A stretch of DNA of 6,941 nt from Pseudomonadota bacterium. Lineage in GTDB: Bacteria > Pseudomonadota > Alphaproteobacteria > Elsterales > Elsteraceae. Positions 1 through 5,477 of the stretch are shown one piece after another. A model generated the notes under the pieces. That model was given only the letters and a program-made list of their open reading frames with translations. It ran no database searches and had not been told where the DNA came from. The stretch lies in the NCBI GenBank assembly GCA_016195115.1, contig JACQAI010000382.1, forward strand, positions 1 through 6,941, read 5' to 3'. Within the stretch, counting starts at the first letter, position 1; each line of letters begins with the position of its first letter. The position numbers and the translations under genes were made by a program.

Positions 1-20
1 CGTCTGTCCTCTGTCGTCCG

Positions 21-545
21 TTACGCCTTCCGCCGAATCAGACCCTGCTGCTCGAGCAACGGCAGCACGCCGCCGCCGCGCATGATCGACAGCAGCATGT
101 CGGGCACCGGCGTCACCGCGAGGGTCTGGCCGGTGCGCGGGTTGCGCGCCTCCCAGCGCTCGATCGACAGCTCCGCCTGGTCGCCCTCCTCGAATGCCTT
201 CGAGACTCCAGGGCACTCGAACGCCAAAAGCCCGTAATTGACCGAGTTGCGGAAGAACAGGCCGTTGAGCGCCTCGGCGAGCAGGAAGCCGACGCCGCAA
301 TTGCGCAGGCTGCGCGCCGCCGGCCGCGACGAGCCCATGCCGTAGTTGTAGCCGCCGACGATGGCGTCGCCCTGCTGCACGGCGTCGACCCAGCCCGGCC
401 GGTTGTTCATGAACACCGCGCGCGCCTGCTCCTCGGGCGTGCGGTAGAGATAGGGGCCGGGCAGCATCAAGTCGGTGTTGATGTTGTCGCCGAGCTTCCA
501 GACCTTCTTGGCGAGCAGCGGCTGCTCGTTGCGACGGTCGTTCAT
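21..545 (-). CDS. Aconitase-superfamily hydro-lyase small subunit (LeuD-like), 174 aa
   Basis: This is the small (swivel-domain) subunit of a two-part isopropylmalate isomerase/homoaconitase-type dehydratase. It would close over the iron-sulfur active site of the large subunit encoded just upstream. Visible family marks are the N-terminal GDNINTD segment (residues 19-25), the GSSR motif (71-74) carrying the expected catalytic Ser and substrate-binding Arg, and the FFRNSVNYGL segment (97-106). The length of 174 aa fits the short archaeal-type LeuD. Two departures are visible: GSSR is followed by PAA instead of the usual EHA, and the specificity loop reads PYLYRT (31-36). The ATG at 545 is supported by AGGGAG seven bases upstream and by the ATGA overlap with the large-subunit stop, implying translational coupling. 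The frame stays open upstream through the large-subunit gene, but that extension is not real protein. Family assignment is firm; the substrate (isopropylmalate, homocitrate, dimethylmalate, citramalate or other) is unknown. Confidence 0.93.
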   Translation of the reverse strand: MNDRRNEQPLLAKKVWKLGDNINTDLMLPGPYLYRTPEEQARAVFMNNRPGWVDAVQQGDAIVGGYNYGMGSSRPAARSLRNCGVGFLLAEALNGLFFRNSVNYGLLAFECPGVSKAFEEGDQAELSIERWEARNPRTGQTLAVTPVPDMLLSIMRGGGVLPLLEQQGLIRRKA

Positions 546-1810
546 GAGACATCTCCCTGGAAGAACTCGGCGGCGCTCGTGATCGTCCCGGCGAGCGCCG
601 ACGCCGCCACCGTCGCGGGCGAGCCCATGAAGACGCGCGACGACGGATCGCCCATGCGGCCCTTGAAGTTGCGCGTGCTGGCGGTGATGCAGACTTCGTT
701 CGGGCCGAGCACGCCCATGTGGCCGCCGATGCAGGCGCCGCAGGTCGCCGGCGTCACCACCGCGCCGGCCTCCAGCAAGGTCTCGACGTAGCCAGCTTTC
801 AGCGCGGCCCGAAACGTCGCCTGGGTACCCGGCGTGACGATCAGGCGCACGCCCTTGGCGACCTTGCGGCCCTTGACCACCTTGGCGGCGACCGCGAGGT
901 CGTCGAGCGTGCCGTTGGCGCACGAGCCGATGAAGGCCTGGTCGATCTTCTGGCCGGCGACTTGGCTGACCTTGACGGAGTTGTTGACCACCGCGTCGGG
1001 CAGCGCCACCAGCGGCTCGAGGCTGCCGAGATCGATGGTGCGGCGCACCGCATAGGCCGCGTCGGCATCCGGCTTGGTCAGCTCGAACGCCGCGCCGGGA
1101 TTGCGCTCGCGCATGTAATCGACCAACGCATCGTCGGGCTCGAAGATCACGAAGTCGGCCGACAGCTCCGTCCCCATCGTCGCGAGCGTGCGCCGGCCGT
1201 TGATGCTCAGGCTCGACATGCCGGGGCCGCCGTACTCGACGTTCTGGTTGACGTGGGCGCCGTGGGTGCCCGCGATGGTCAGGAAGATGTCCTTGGCCGA
1301 GACGCCGGGCTTGAGCTTGCCGATGAAGTCGTAGCGCGCCGTCTCGCCGACCTTGAACCACGCCTTGCCGGTCGTGACGGCGTACAGCATGTCGGGACCG
1401 CCGACGCCGCGCGCCGCGCAGTTGAACGCGCCGCCGGCGCAGGTGTGCGAGTCGGCGCACACCAGCACGCTGCCGGGCAACGCGTAGCCGCGGTCGGCGA
1501 CCACGGCATGCGCGATGCCCTGCTCGGCGCCGACGTCGTGCAGCCGTTCGATCCCGAATTTCGCCGCGAACGCGCGGCCGATGGTCTGGCAGGTCGCCGC
1601 CTGGATGGTCGGCGCCGGCACCATGTGGTCGTAGATGATCGCCACCTTGTTCGGATCGTGGACCTTGAGGATCTCGACCCAGCCCTCGGGCAAAAACGAC
1701 ATGTCGAGCAGCACCGCGGTCGCCACGTCGACCACCGCGACGTCGCCGGGCTTGACCTGCGCCGTCTTGCCGGCGCGCGCCAGGATCTTCTCCGTCATGG
1801 TCATGCCCAT
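542..1810 (-). CDS. Aconitase-superfamily hydro-lyase large subunit (LeuC-like), 422 aa
   Basis: This is the large, [4Fe-4S]-binding subunit of a LeuCD-type dehydratase/isomerase, which removes and re-adds water to shift a hydroxyl group on a hydroxy-dicarboxylic or tricarboxylic acid. Motifs in order are DHMVPAPT (residues 61-68), ADSHTC (119-124), GSCANG with cluster ligand Cys297, CGAC with ligands Cys357 and Cys360, and the substrate-binding stretch STRNFKGRMG (378-387). All three expected cluster cysteines are present, so it should be active. About 420 aa matches the archaeal/accessory LeuC type rather than the roughly 470-aa enterobacterial LeuC. The STRNF form and the segment around residues 192-220 look divergent from housekeeping LeuC. 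The ATG at 1810 has GGAGGG ten bases upstream; a TTG at 1873 and ATGs at 1804 and 1798 are poorer starts. The stop overlaps the small-subunit ATG. No leuA or leuB lies nearby, so a non-leucine role is likely (inference). Confidence 0.93.
   Translation of the reverse strand: MGMTMTEKILARAGKTAQVKPGDVAVVDVATAVLLDMSFLPEGWVEILKVHDPNKVAIIYDHMVPAPTIQAATCQTIGRAFAAKFGIERLHDVGAEQGIAHAVVADRGYALPGSVLVCADSHTCAGGAFNCAARGVGGPDMLYAVTTGKAWFKVGETARYDFIGKLKPGVSAKDIFLTIAGTHGAHVNQNVEYGGPGMSSLSINGRRTLATMGTELSADFVIFEPDDALVDYMRERNPGAAFELTKPDADAAYAVRRTIDLGSLEPLVALPDAVVNNSVKVSQVAGQKIDQAFIGSCANGTLDDLAVAAKVVKGRKVAKGVRLIVTPGTQATFRAALKAGYVETLLEAGAVVTPATCGACIGGHMGVLGPNEVCITASTRNFKGRMGDPSSRVFMGSPATVAASALAGTITSAAEFFQGDVS
553..558 (-). 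promoter_or_regulatory. Ribosome binding site of the LeuD-like subunit
   Basis: AGGGAG on the minus strand lies inside the end of the large-subunit gene, seven bases before the small-subunit ATG at 545. Together with the ATGA overlap it fixes that start and suggests coupled, near-stoichiometric synthesis of the two subunits. Confidence 0.75.
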
Positions 1811-1820
1811 GCTGGCGGTT

Positions 1821-1826
1821 CCCTCC
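1821..1826 (-). promoter_or_regulatory. Ribosome binding site of the LeuC-like subunit
   Basis: GGAGGG on the minus strand lies ten bases before the ATG at 1810. It is the reason for choosing that start over the upstream TTG at 1873 and over the two internal ATGs at 1804 and 1798, for which the spacing would be 16 bases or more. Confidence 0.65.
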
Positions 1827-1886
1827 GGTTTTGAGACAGCCGGCAGCATGCGTCCGAATGGCGGCCGCCGCAACCGGCCCCATGCC

Positions 1887-1917
1887 CACCCTCGCCCACC
1901 CCGATCGGGAGAGGGTG
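1887..1917. repeat. Nested intergenic palindrome between the dehydrogenase and dehydratase genes
   Basis: CACCCTC (1887-1893) pairs perfectly with GAGGGTG (1911-1917), and between them lies the 10-base perfect palindrome CCCGATCGGG (1900-1909). The element abuts the stop codon of the Ldh2-type gene. In a minus-strand transcript it would fold straight after the UAA, but no U-tract follows, so it is not a textbook intrinsic terminator. It resembles the short CCCTCTCCC...GGGAGAGGG palindromes common between genes of GC-rich proteobacteria. It could attenuate or stabilise the mRNA between the two gene blocks. Confidence 0.5.
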
Positions 1918-2991
1918 TTAGAGCGTGAACTCGGCGTTGGCGGCGCGCGCGATGTCGCGCAGCTCGTCGACCAGCACGCTCGACAGCGGGATGCCCTCGG
2001 CGGTCCGTTTGATCTCCATCGCGGTCTCGGGATCGCCGGCGACCAGGACCGGTTGCGCCGGATCGACCGGCTTGGTCGCGTGCAGGCAGTCGATCATGGC
2101 GTCAAGGTCGTCGTTGAAGTCGGCCTTGTCGCGGAACGCGCCGGGATCGAGCGCCAGGAAGAAGTGGCCGACGTTGTACGGATCGCCCGGCTTGGACGGC
2201 GGCCGAGTCGGCGCGTAGATCGCACCTGACAAGGTGCTGCACAGGATCTCGACCATCATGGCCAACCCATAACCTTTGTGACTACCGAGGTCGCGGGTCG
2301 CGCCCAGCGGCGTCATGCGCCGCAGCTCGCGCGCCCGCTTGGGGTCGGTCAGCGGCTGGCCCTGCTCGTCGACCGACCAGCCGACCGGCAAGGTCTTGCC
2401 GGCGCGCGCCGCCAGCACGAGCTTGCCGACCGCCACCGTCGAGGTCGCCATGTCGAGCACGAACGGGGGATTGCGCCCGGCCGGCGCCGCGAACGCGATC
2501 GGGTTGGTGCCGAAACGCGGCTCGGCGCCGAACGTCGGCACGGTCGCGGCGACGTGGACGCCGGTCATCGAGATGCCGATCAAGCCCGCCTCGGCCGCCA
2601 TGGCGGCGTAGTAGCCGGCGGCGCCGTAGTGGTTGGAGTTGCGCACTGTAACCGCGGCGAGCGCGGTCTTGCGGCACTTGCCGATCGCGAGCTCCATCGC
2701 GCGCACCGACGGGTAGTGGCCAAGCCCGCCGCCGCCGTCGAGGGTGGCGATCGACGGCAGGTCGACGACGGCCTCGATCTTGGGTGCGAAGTTGAGGATG
2801 CCGGCGTCGCGCATGCGCCGGTACGACGCCGCGATCATGCTGATGCCATGCGAGTCGATGCCGCGCAGGTCGGCCCACAGCATGACGCGCGCCGTGATCG
2901 ACAGCGCCGGCTCGGCCATGCCCCACGCCCCCAGGATCGCCTTGATTTGTGCGTCGACGGCCGCCACCGTCACGGTCTTGGTCTCAGCCAT
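1918..2991 (-). CDS. Ldh2-family (malate/L-lactate type) NAD(P)-dependent 2-hydroxyacid dehydrogenase, 357 aa
   Basis: This is a soluble dehydrogenase of the Ldh2 superfamily, which interconverts 2-hydroxy and 2-oxo acids (malate, lactate, ureidoglycolate, sulfolactate, diketogulonate) or reduces cyclic imino acids using NAD(P). Family motifs from the N-terminus are RGIDSHG (residues 43-49, with the catalytic-type His48), the SNHYGAAGYY stretch (119-128), FGTNPIAFA (160-168), VLDMATS (178-184) and GSHKGYGLAMM (236-246). Length is normal for the family. The ATG at 2991 is preferred: GAAGGA sits 12 bases upstream, whereas a GTG at 3000 would leave only three bases. It is followed on the same strand, 107 bp on, by the LeuCD-like genes. 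This suggests that it oxidises the secondary alcohol made by that dehydratase, much as LeuB follows LeuCD but with an unrelated fold. That pathway link is inference. Substrate specificity within Ldh2 cannot be assigned from motifs. Confidence 0.92.
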   Translation of the reverse strand: MAETKTVTVAAVDAQIKAILGAWGMAEPALSITARVMLWADLRGIDSHGISMIAASYRRMRDAGILNFAPKIEAVVDLPSIATLDGGGGLGHYPSVRAMELAIGKCRKTALAAVTVRNSNHYGAAGYYAAMAAEAGLIGISMTGVHVAATVPTFGAEPRFGTNPIAFAAPAGRNPPFVLDMATSTVAVGKLVLAARAGKTLPVGWSVDEQGQPLTDPKRARELRRMTPLGATRDLGSHKGYGLAMMVEILCSTLSGAIYAPTRPPSKPGDPYNVGHFFLALDPGAFRDKADFNDDLDAMIDCLHATKPVDPAQPVLVAGDPETAMEIKRTAEGIPLSSVLVDELRDIARAANAEFTL

Positions 2992-3003
2992 CTCGCACAC
3001 GCG

Positions 3004-3009
3004 TCCTTC
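3004..3009 (-). promoter_or_regulatory. Ribosome binding site of the Ldh2-type gene
   Basis: GAAGGA on the minus strand lies 12 bases before ATG 2991 and only three bases before GTG 3000. The spacing to the ATG is long but workable and the spacing to the GTG is too short, so it decides the start. Confidence 0.55.
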
Positions 3010-3028
3010 TAGGGTGTCGGGGACGCGG

Positions 3029-3058
3029 ATGGTCGCCGCGCCGGCACCTCCAAGTCAA
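3029..3058 (-). promoter_or_regulatory. Possible sigma-70 type promoter for the dehydrogenase-dehydratase block
   Basis: On the minus strand TTGACT (3053-3058) matches the -35 consensus at five of six bases. It is followed after 18 bases by GACCAT (3029-3034), a weak -10 with three matches. It lies about 40-60 bp upstream of the Ldh2 start, in the only sizeable gap between that gene and the luciferase-like gene. The -10 is poor, so this is tentative. Confidence 0.25.
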
Positions 3059-3065
3059 CGCGAGT

Positions 3066-3081
3066 CGATCCTCTGGGATCG
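3066..3081 (-). terminator. Possible weak hairpin terminator after the luciferase-like gene
   Basis: CGATCC (3066-3071) and GGATCG (3076-3081) form a perfect six-base stem with a four-base loop, three bases past the TAG stop of the luciferase-like gene in its direction of transcription. No T-rich tract follows, and the stem is short. It may only slow or separate transcription before the dehydrogenase gene rather than end it. Confidence 0.35.
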
Positions 3082-3084
3082 TTC

Positions 3085-4023
3085 CTACTGGCCGGCGAGA
3101 CGCGCGACGACGGCAGCGAATGCATCCAGGTAGGGCTCAAAGACGACGTAGTAGGAGATGCCCCAGCGCTGCCGGCGCGCCTGGAGATCCTCGACCATCT
3201 GGTCGACGGTGCCGATGAGCACGTAGGGGCTCTGGAGAATTTCGTCGGGCGTCAGCTGGGTCCAACGGCGTGCCAACTCCTCGGCCGACCCGCGACGATC
3301 GTCGGTCACGACAACCCGCTGCACCAGCGCGTTCAACTCCAGCCGCGCGAACCGTGCGTCGCCCGCGGCCTCACGCACGCGCTGCACCCGTTCGTCGACG
3401 CTCGACACCCGCCACCCGGAGAGGTCCGGCGGCACCGCACCGCCGCGCGTGAAGGTGATCCCCGAGAACCCCACGATGTCGGCTTCCCGCGCCGCCAAGG
3501 CGAGCAGGCGCGGGCCGTTGCCCCCGATCAGGATCGGGGGGTGGGGTCTCTGAACCGGAAGCGGCGCAATGGTATGGCCGCTCACCCGATAGTGCCGCCC
3601 CGCGAACGTCACCGGTTCTCCTGCGAGCAGGCCCTTGATGATGGTGACCGCCTCGGACAGCCGCTCGACCCGGGTGCGTCCCGGATCGAAGACCATCCCC
3701 GCTTGGTCGTATTCCGATCGGATGCTGCCGGCCCCCAAGCCGAGCTGCAGCCGACCGTCGGACAGGACGTCGACCGCTGCGGCTTCGCGCGCCACGAGCA
3801 CGGGATGGCGGAGGTCGTTGTTCAGCACGTTGGTGCCGACCCGGAGGCGTTTCGTTGCCGCTGCGGCGCTCACCAACGCCGGTATCGGTGCGATGTGCTC
3901 GGTGAGGTGATCGGGCAGGGTCAGGGTGTCGTAACCAAGACCCTCGATCTTGCGCGCCGTCGCGGCAAATTCGGCGCTCGAGCGCACGTGCCAGACGTTA
4001 ACGCCGAACCTGAACGGCTTCAT
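3085..4023 (-). CDS. Luciferase-like flavin/F420-dependent oxidoreductase, MSMEG_2516-like, 312 aa
   Basis: This is a TIM-barrel oxidoreductase of the bacterial luciferase superfamily (LLM class). It would use FMN or coenzyme F420 to oxidise, reduce or monooxygenate a small organic substrate. Visible landmarks are the N-terminal strand FRFGVNVW (residues 4-11), LPDHL (36-40), RVGTNVLNND (61-70), the VLSDGRLQLGLGAG segment (86-99), PPILIGGNGPRLL (162-174) and the C-terminal GISYYVV (288-294). The overall pattern, especially NNDLRHP and the ending, recalls the putative F420-dependent MSMEG_2516 family. Cofactor and substrate are not decidable here. The ATG at 4023 lies eight bases past the GAF gene stop with only a weak GAG before it, so translational coupling is likely. 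Its codon use differs from the neighbours: about 15% A/T-ending codons, plus rare AGG and AGA arginine codons, against roughly 4-7% in sampled flanking genes, hinting at separate acquisition. Confidence 0.9.
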   Translation of the reverse strand: MKPFRFGVNVWHVRSSAEFAATARKIEGLGYDTLTLPDHLTEHIAPIPALVSAAAATKRLRVGTNVLNNDLRHPVLVAREAAAVDVLSDGRLQLGLGAGSIRSEYDQAGMVFDPGRTRVERLSEAVTIIKGLLAGEPVTFAGRHYRVSGHTIAPLPVQRPHPPILIGGNGPRLLALAAREADIVGFSGITFTRGGAVPPDLSGWRVSSVDERVQRVREAAGDARFARLELNALVQRVVVTDDRRGSAEELARRWTQLTPDEILQSPYVLIGTVDQMVEDLQARRQRWGISYYVVFEPYLDAFAAVVARLAGQ

Positions 4024-4031
4024 GACGGCGC

Positions 4032-4535
4032 TCAGACGCGGCCTCGCAGCGCGATCAGGAACGGCGTCACGAGCATCGCGGCGAACGGCGCCGAGAGATC
4101 GATGTGCGGGTCGTCGTAGCGGCCGGCCTCGTGCAGCAGGTTCATGATGCCGAGCGCCACACCGTCATGGACCACGGGCAGATGCAGCGACCCCGAGCAG
4201 CCGAGACGAGCGATCAGCTCCTGGTCGACGAACGAGCGCCGGATCTCCTCGGCGTTGCGCACCACCACTGCCTGGTGCCGCTCGAACAGCTGGTCGAACA
4301 GGCTGGACGCGCTGTACGGCTTGGTGCCGCCCACCGGGTAGGCGTCCGGCTGGTTGCTGTAGACCCGCGCGACGGTGCGCGCGCCGGCGTCGTAGATCAT
4401 CAGGGTGAACAGCTTGTGGCCGATCAGCCCGGCCATGGCCCGATCCAGCGCGGCGTAGAACGGGCCGGGTTGACCGGGCGCGCCGAGCGCCCGCGCGACC
4501 TCGACCAAGGCGGCCTGCTGCTGCGATGTAGCCAC
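4032..4535 (-). CDS. Small GAF-domain protein, 167 aa
   Basis: This appears to be a single GAF domain filling nearly the whole chain. Evidence is the N-terminal helix, the LFTLMIYDA strand (residues 42-50), a variable middle with ARVYSNQPDAYPVGG (56-70), then VVRNAEEIRR (91-100), LGCSGSLHLPVVHDG (111-125) and the closing ALGIMNLLHE (127-136). GAF domains bind small ligands or cofactors. With no output domain visible, it may sense a ligand for the pathway or serve as an accessory protein of the adjacent oxidoreductase; no function is established. Start choice: GTG at 4535 has GGGAG nine bases upstream and leaves room for a divergent promoter. The longer reading to ATG 4622 has a low-complexity arginine/glycine-rich start, so I reject it. 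It heads a two-gene unit with the luciferase-like gene, eight bases apart. Cys113 is the only cysteine, with no evidence that it is catalytic. Confidence 0.82.
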   Translation of the reverse strand: MATSQQQAALVEVARALGAPGQPGPFYAALDRAMAGLIGHKLFTLMIYDAGARTVARVYSNQPDAYPVGGTKPYSASSLFDQLFERHQAVVVRNAEEIRRSFVDQELIARLGCSGSLHLPVVHDGVALGIMNLLHEAGRYDDPHIDLSAPFAAMLVTPFLIALRGRV

Positions 4536-4544
4536 GGATCGCCA

Positions 4545-4549
4545 CTCCC
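4545..4549 (-). promoter_or_regulatory. Ribosome binding site deciding the GTG start of the GAF gene
   Basis: GGGAG on the minus strand lies nine bases before GTG 4535. It supports the 167-aa reading over the 196-aa ATG reading from 4622. Confidence 0.55.
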
Positions 4550-4572
4550 GAATGCCGTCCCGATGCCCCCCG

Positions 4573-4601
4573 TTGTGCCCTGCGGCGCGCCGGCCTACAA
4601 G
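4573..4601 (+). promoter_or_regulatory. Candidate promoter of the VOC/acyl-CoA synthetase unit, in the divergent control region
   Basis: TTGTGC (4573-4578) and TACAAG (4596-4601) are separated by exactly 17 bases, the ideal sigma-70 spacing. The -35 matches three of six consensus bases and the -10 four of six. Predicted initiation near 4608 leaves a short leader of about 25 bases that includes the ribosome site. The 10-base palindrome CGGCGCGCCG (4583-4592) sits in the spacer, where a regulator could bind. A mirrored weak pair (TTGTAG, 17 bases, CACAAC) reads on the minus strand toward the GAF gene, so the region may drive both directions. Confidence 0.4.
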
Positions 4602-4620
4602 AGGCGCGGACCATCGCGAC

Positions 4621-4625
4621 AAGGA
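4621..4625 (+). promoter_or_regulatory. Ribosome binding site of the VOC-family gene
   Basis: AAGGA lies eight bases before the ATG at 4634. It is a good match at good spacing and selects this ATG over the one at 4646. Confidence 0.75.
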
Positions 4626-4633
4626 CCCGGCGC

Positions 4634-5467
4634 ATGACCCTGCCGATGCCGACCCTCGACCACGTCGTCATCAACACGCGCGAGCGGCTGGACGCCGCCG
4701 CCGCGTGCTACCGGCGCCTGGGCTTCCAGCTGACGCCGCGCGGCCATCACACCCTGGGCTCGATGAACCACCTCGCCATCTTCGGCACCGAGTATCTGGA
4801 GCTGATCGGCATCGGGCCGAACGCCACGCGTGCCGACCTGCTGCGCTTTCCCGTCGGGCTCGACGGGCTGGTGTTCGGCACCGATGATTCCCGCGCGGTC
4901 TACGACGCCCTCAAGGCGGCCGGGGTGCCGGTCGGCCAGCCCAACGAGTTCTCGCGGCCGGTGGCGCTGGCGCACGGCACCGAGGACGCGAGTTTTCGGA
5001 CCGTCCGTCTTGAACCCCAGGCGGTCGATTACGGCCGGCTGTATTTCTGTCATCACTTGACCCGGCACCTGGTGTGGCGCGACGAATGGCGTCGCCATCC
5101 CAACGGCACCATTGGCGTGGTCCGCGCGGTGATCTGCGCCGCCGATCCGGCCGGCGCCGCGACGCTCTACCGCACCATGTTCGGACCCGACGCGGTGCGC
5201 CCGACGTCGGACGGCGCCAGCGTCCTGATCGGCCTCAGCCGGTTCGACATCGTGACGCCGCGCGCGCTCGCCGCCGCGTTCGGACCTGCCGCGCCCGACC
5301 CGCAGGGCCGCACCGCCTACATGGCCGCCCTGACGTTGCGCACCACCGACCTCGCGCGCGCCACCGGCGTGCTGAGCGCGGCCGGCGTGCGCGCCGCCGA
5401 CGGCAACGGCCGCGTCATCGTGCCCGCCGCCGAGGCCTTTGGCGCGACCCTCGAATTCGTGGCGTGA
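4634..5467 (+). CDS. Glyoxalase-like (VOC superfamily) protein, 277 aa
   Basis: This is a two-module vicinal-oxygen-chelate fold protein of the glyoxalase-like (Glyoxalase_3) type. Module one begins with LDHVVI (residues 8-13, His10 as a potential metal ligand) and includes the helix ending in CYRRLGFQLTPRG (25-37), the strand FGTEYLELIG (50-59, Glu56 as a potential ligand) and FCHHLTRHLVW (138-148, possible ligands His140/141). Module two runs from GVVRAVICAADP (161-172) to the terminal ATLEFVA. VOC proteins include isomerases, epimerases, lyases and dioxygenases that bind a metal through His and Glu. Several families of this subtype have no assigned reaction, and I cannot name one here. Its ATG at 4634 has a clear AAGGA site. 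It is the first gene of the rightward unit, ten bases before the acyl-CoA synthetase start, so the two are probably co-transcribed. A role on an acyl or keto intermediate handled by the synthetase is inference. Confidence 0.88.
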   Translation: MTLPMPTLDHVVINTRERLDAAAACYRRLGFQLTPRGHHTLGSMNHLAIFGTEYLELIGIGPNATRADLLRFPVGLDGLVFGTDDSRAVYDALKAAGVPVGQPNEFSRPVALAHGTEDASFRTVRLEPQAVDYGRLYFCHHLTRHLVWRDEWRRHPNGTIGVVRAVICAADPAGAATLYRTMFGPDAVRPTSDGASVLIGLSRFDIVTPRALAAAFGPAAPDPQGRTAYMAALTLRTTDLARATGVLSAAGVRAADGNGRVIVPAAEAFGATLEFVA

Positions 5468-5477
5468 GCCGAGTCGC

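Noticed and set aside
21..1810. Calling the dehydratase genes leuC and leuD of leucine biosynthesis.
   Set aside because: No leuA or leuB is nearby, specificity motifs are atypical, and the partner gene is an Ldh2 dehydrogenase; the symbols would imply a reaction the sequence does not prove.
719..1834. A 371-aa plus-strand open frame opposite the LeuC-like gene.
   Set aside because: It is an antisense shadow with Arg/Asp/Ala/Gly-rich composition and no domain; the GC-rich third positions of the true gene remove stop codons from this frame.
1811..1873. An N-terminal extension of the LeuC-like subunit to TTG 1873, and a TTGCGG/CATGCT promoter-like pair in the same gap.
   Set aside because: The extension precedes the family's usual N-terminus and crosses the GGAGGG site that fits ATG 1810. 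The promoter-like pair matches the -10 consensus at only three bases and has no further support.
21..1889. A single 622-aa minus-strand open frame that would fuse the small subunit to a long arginine/glycine-rich N-terminal region.
   Set aside because: The first two-thirds is the wrong frame of the LeuC-like gene; its composition is low-complexity Arg/Gly/Ala, while the overlapping frame has all cluster and substrate motifs. The real small subunit begins at ATG 545.
2278..3012. A 244-aa plus-strand open frame opposite the Ldh2-type gene.
   Set aside because: It has antisense-shadow composition and no family motif; the opposite strand matches Ldh2 throughout.
4536..4622. An N-terminal extension of the GAF protein to ATG 4622.
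   Set aside because: The added 29 residues look unlike protein core, would leave only 11 bp to the divergent gene start, and GTG 4535 has a well-placed GGGAG.
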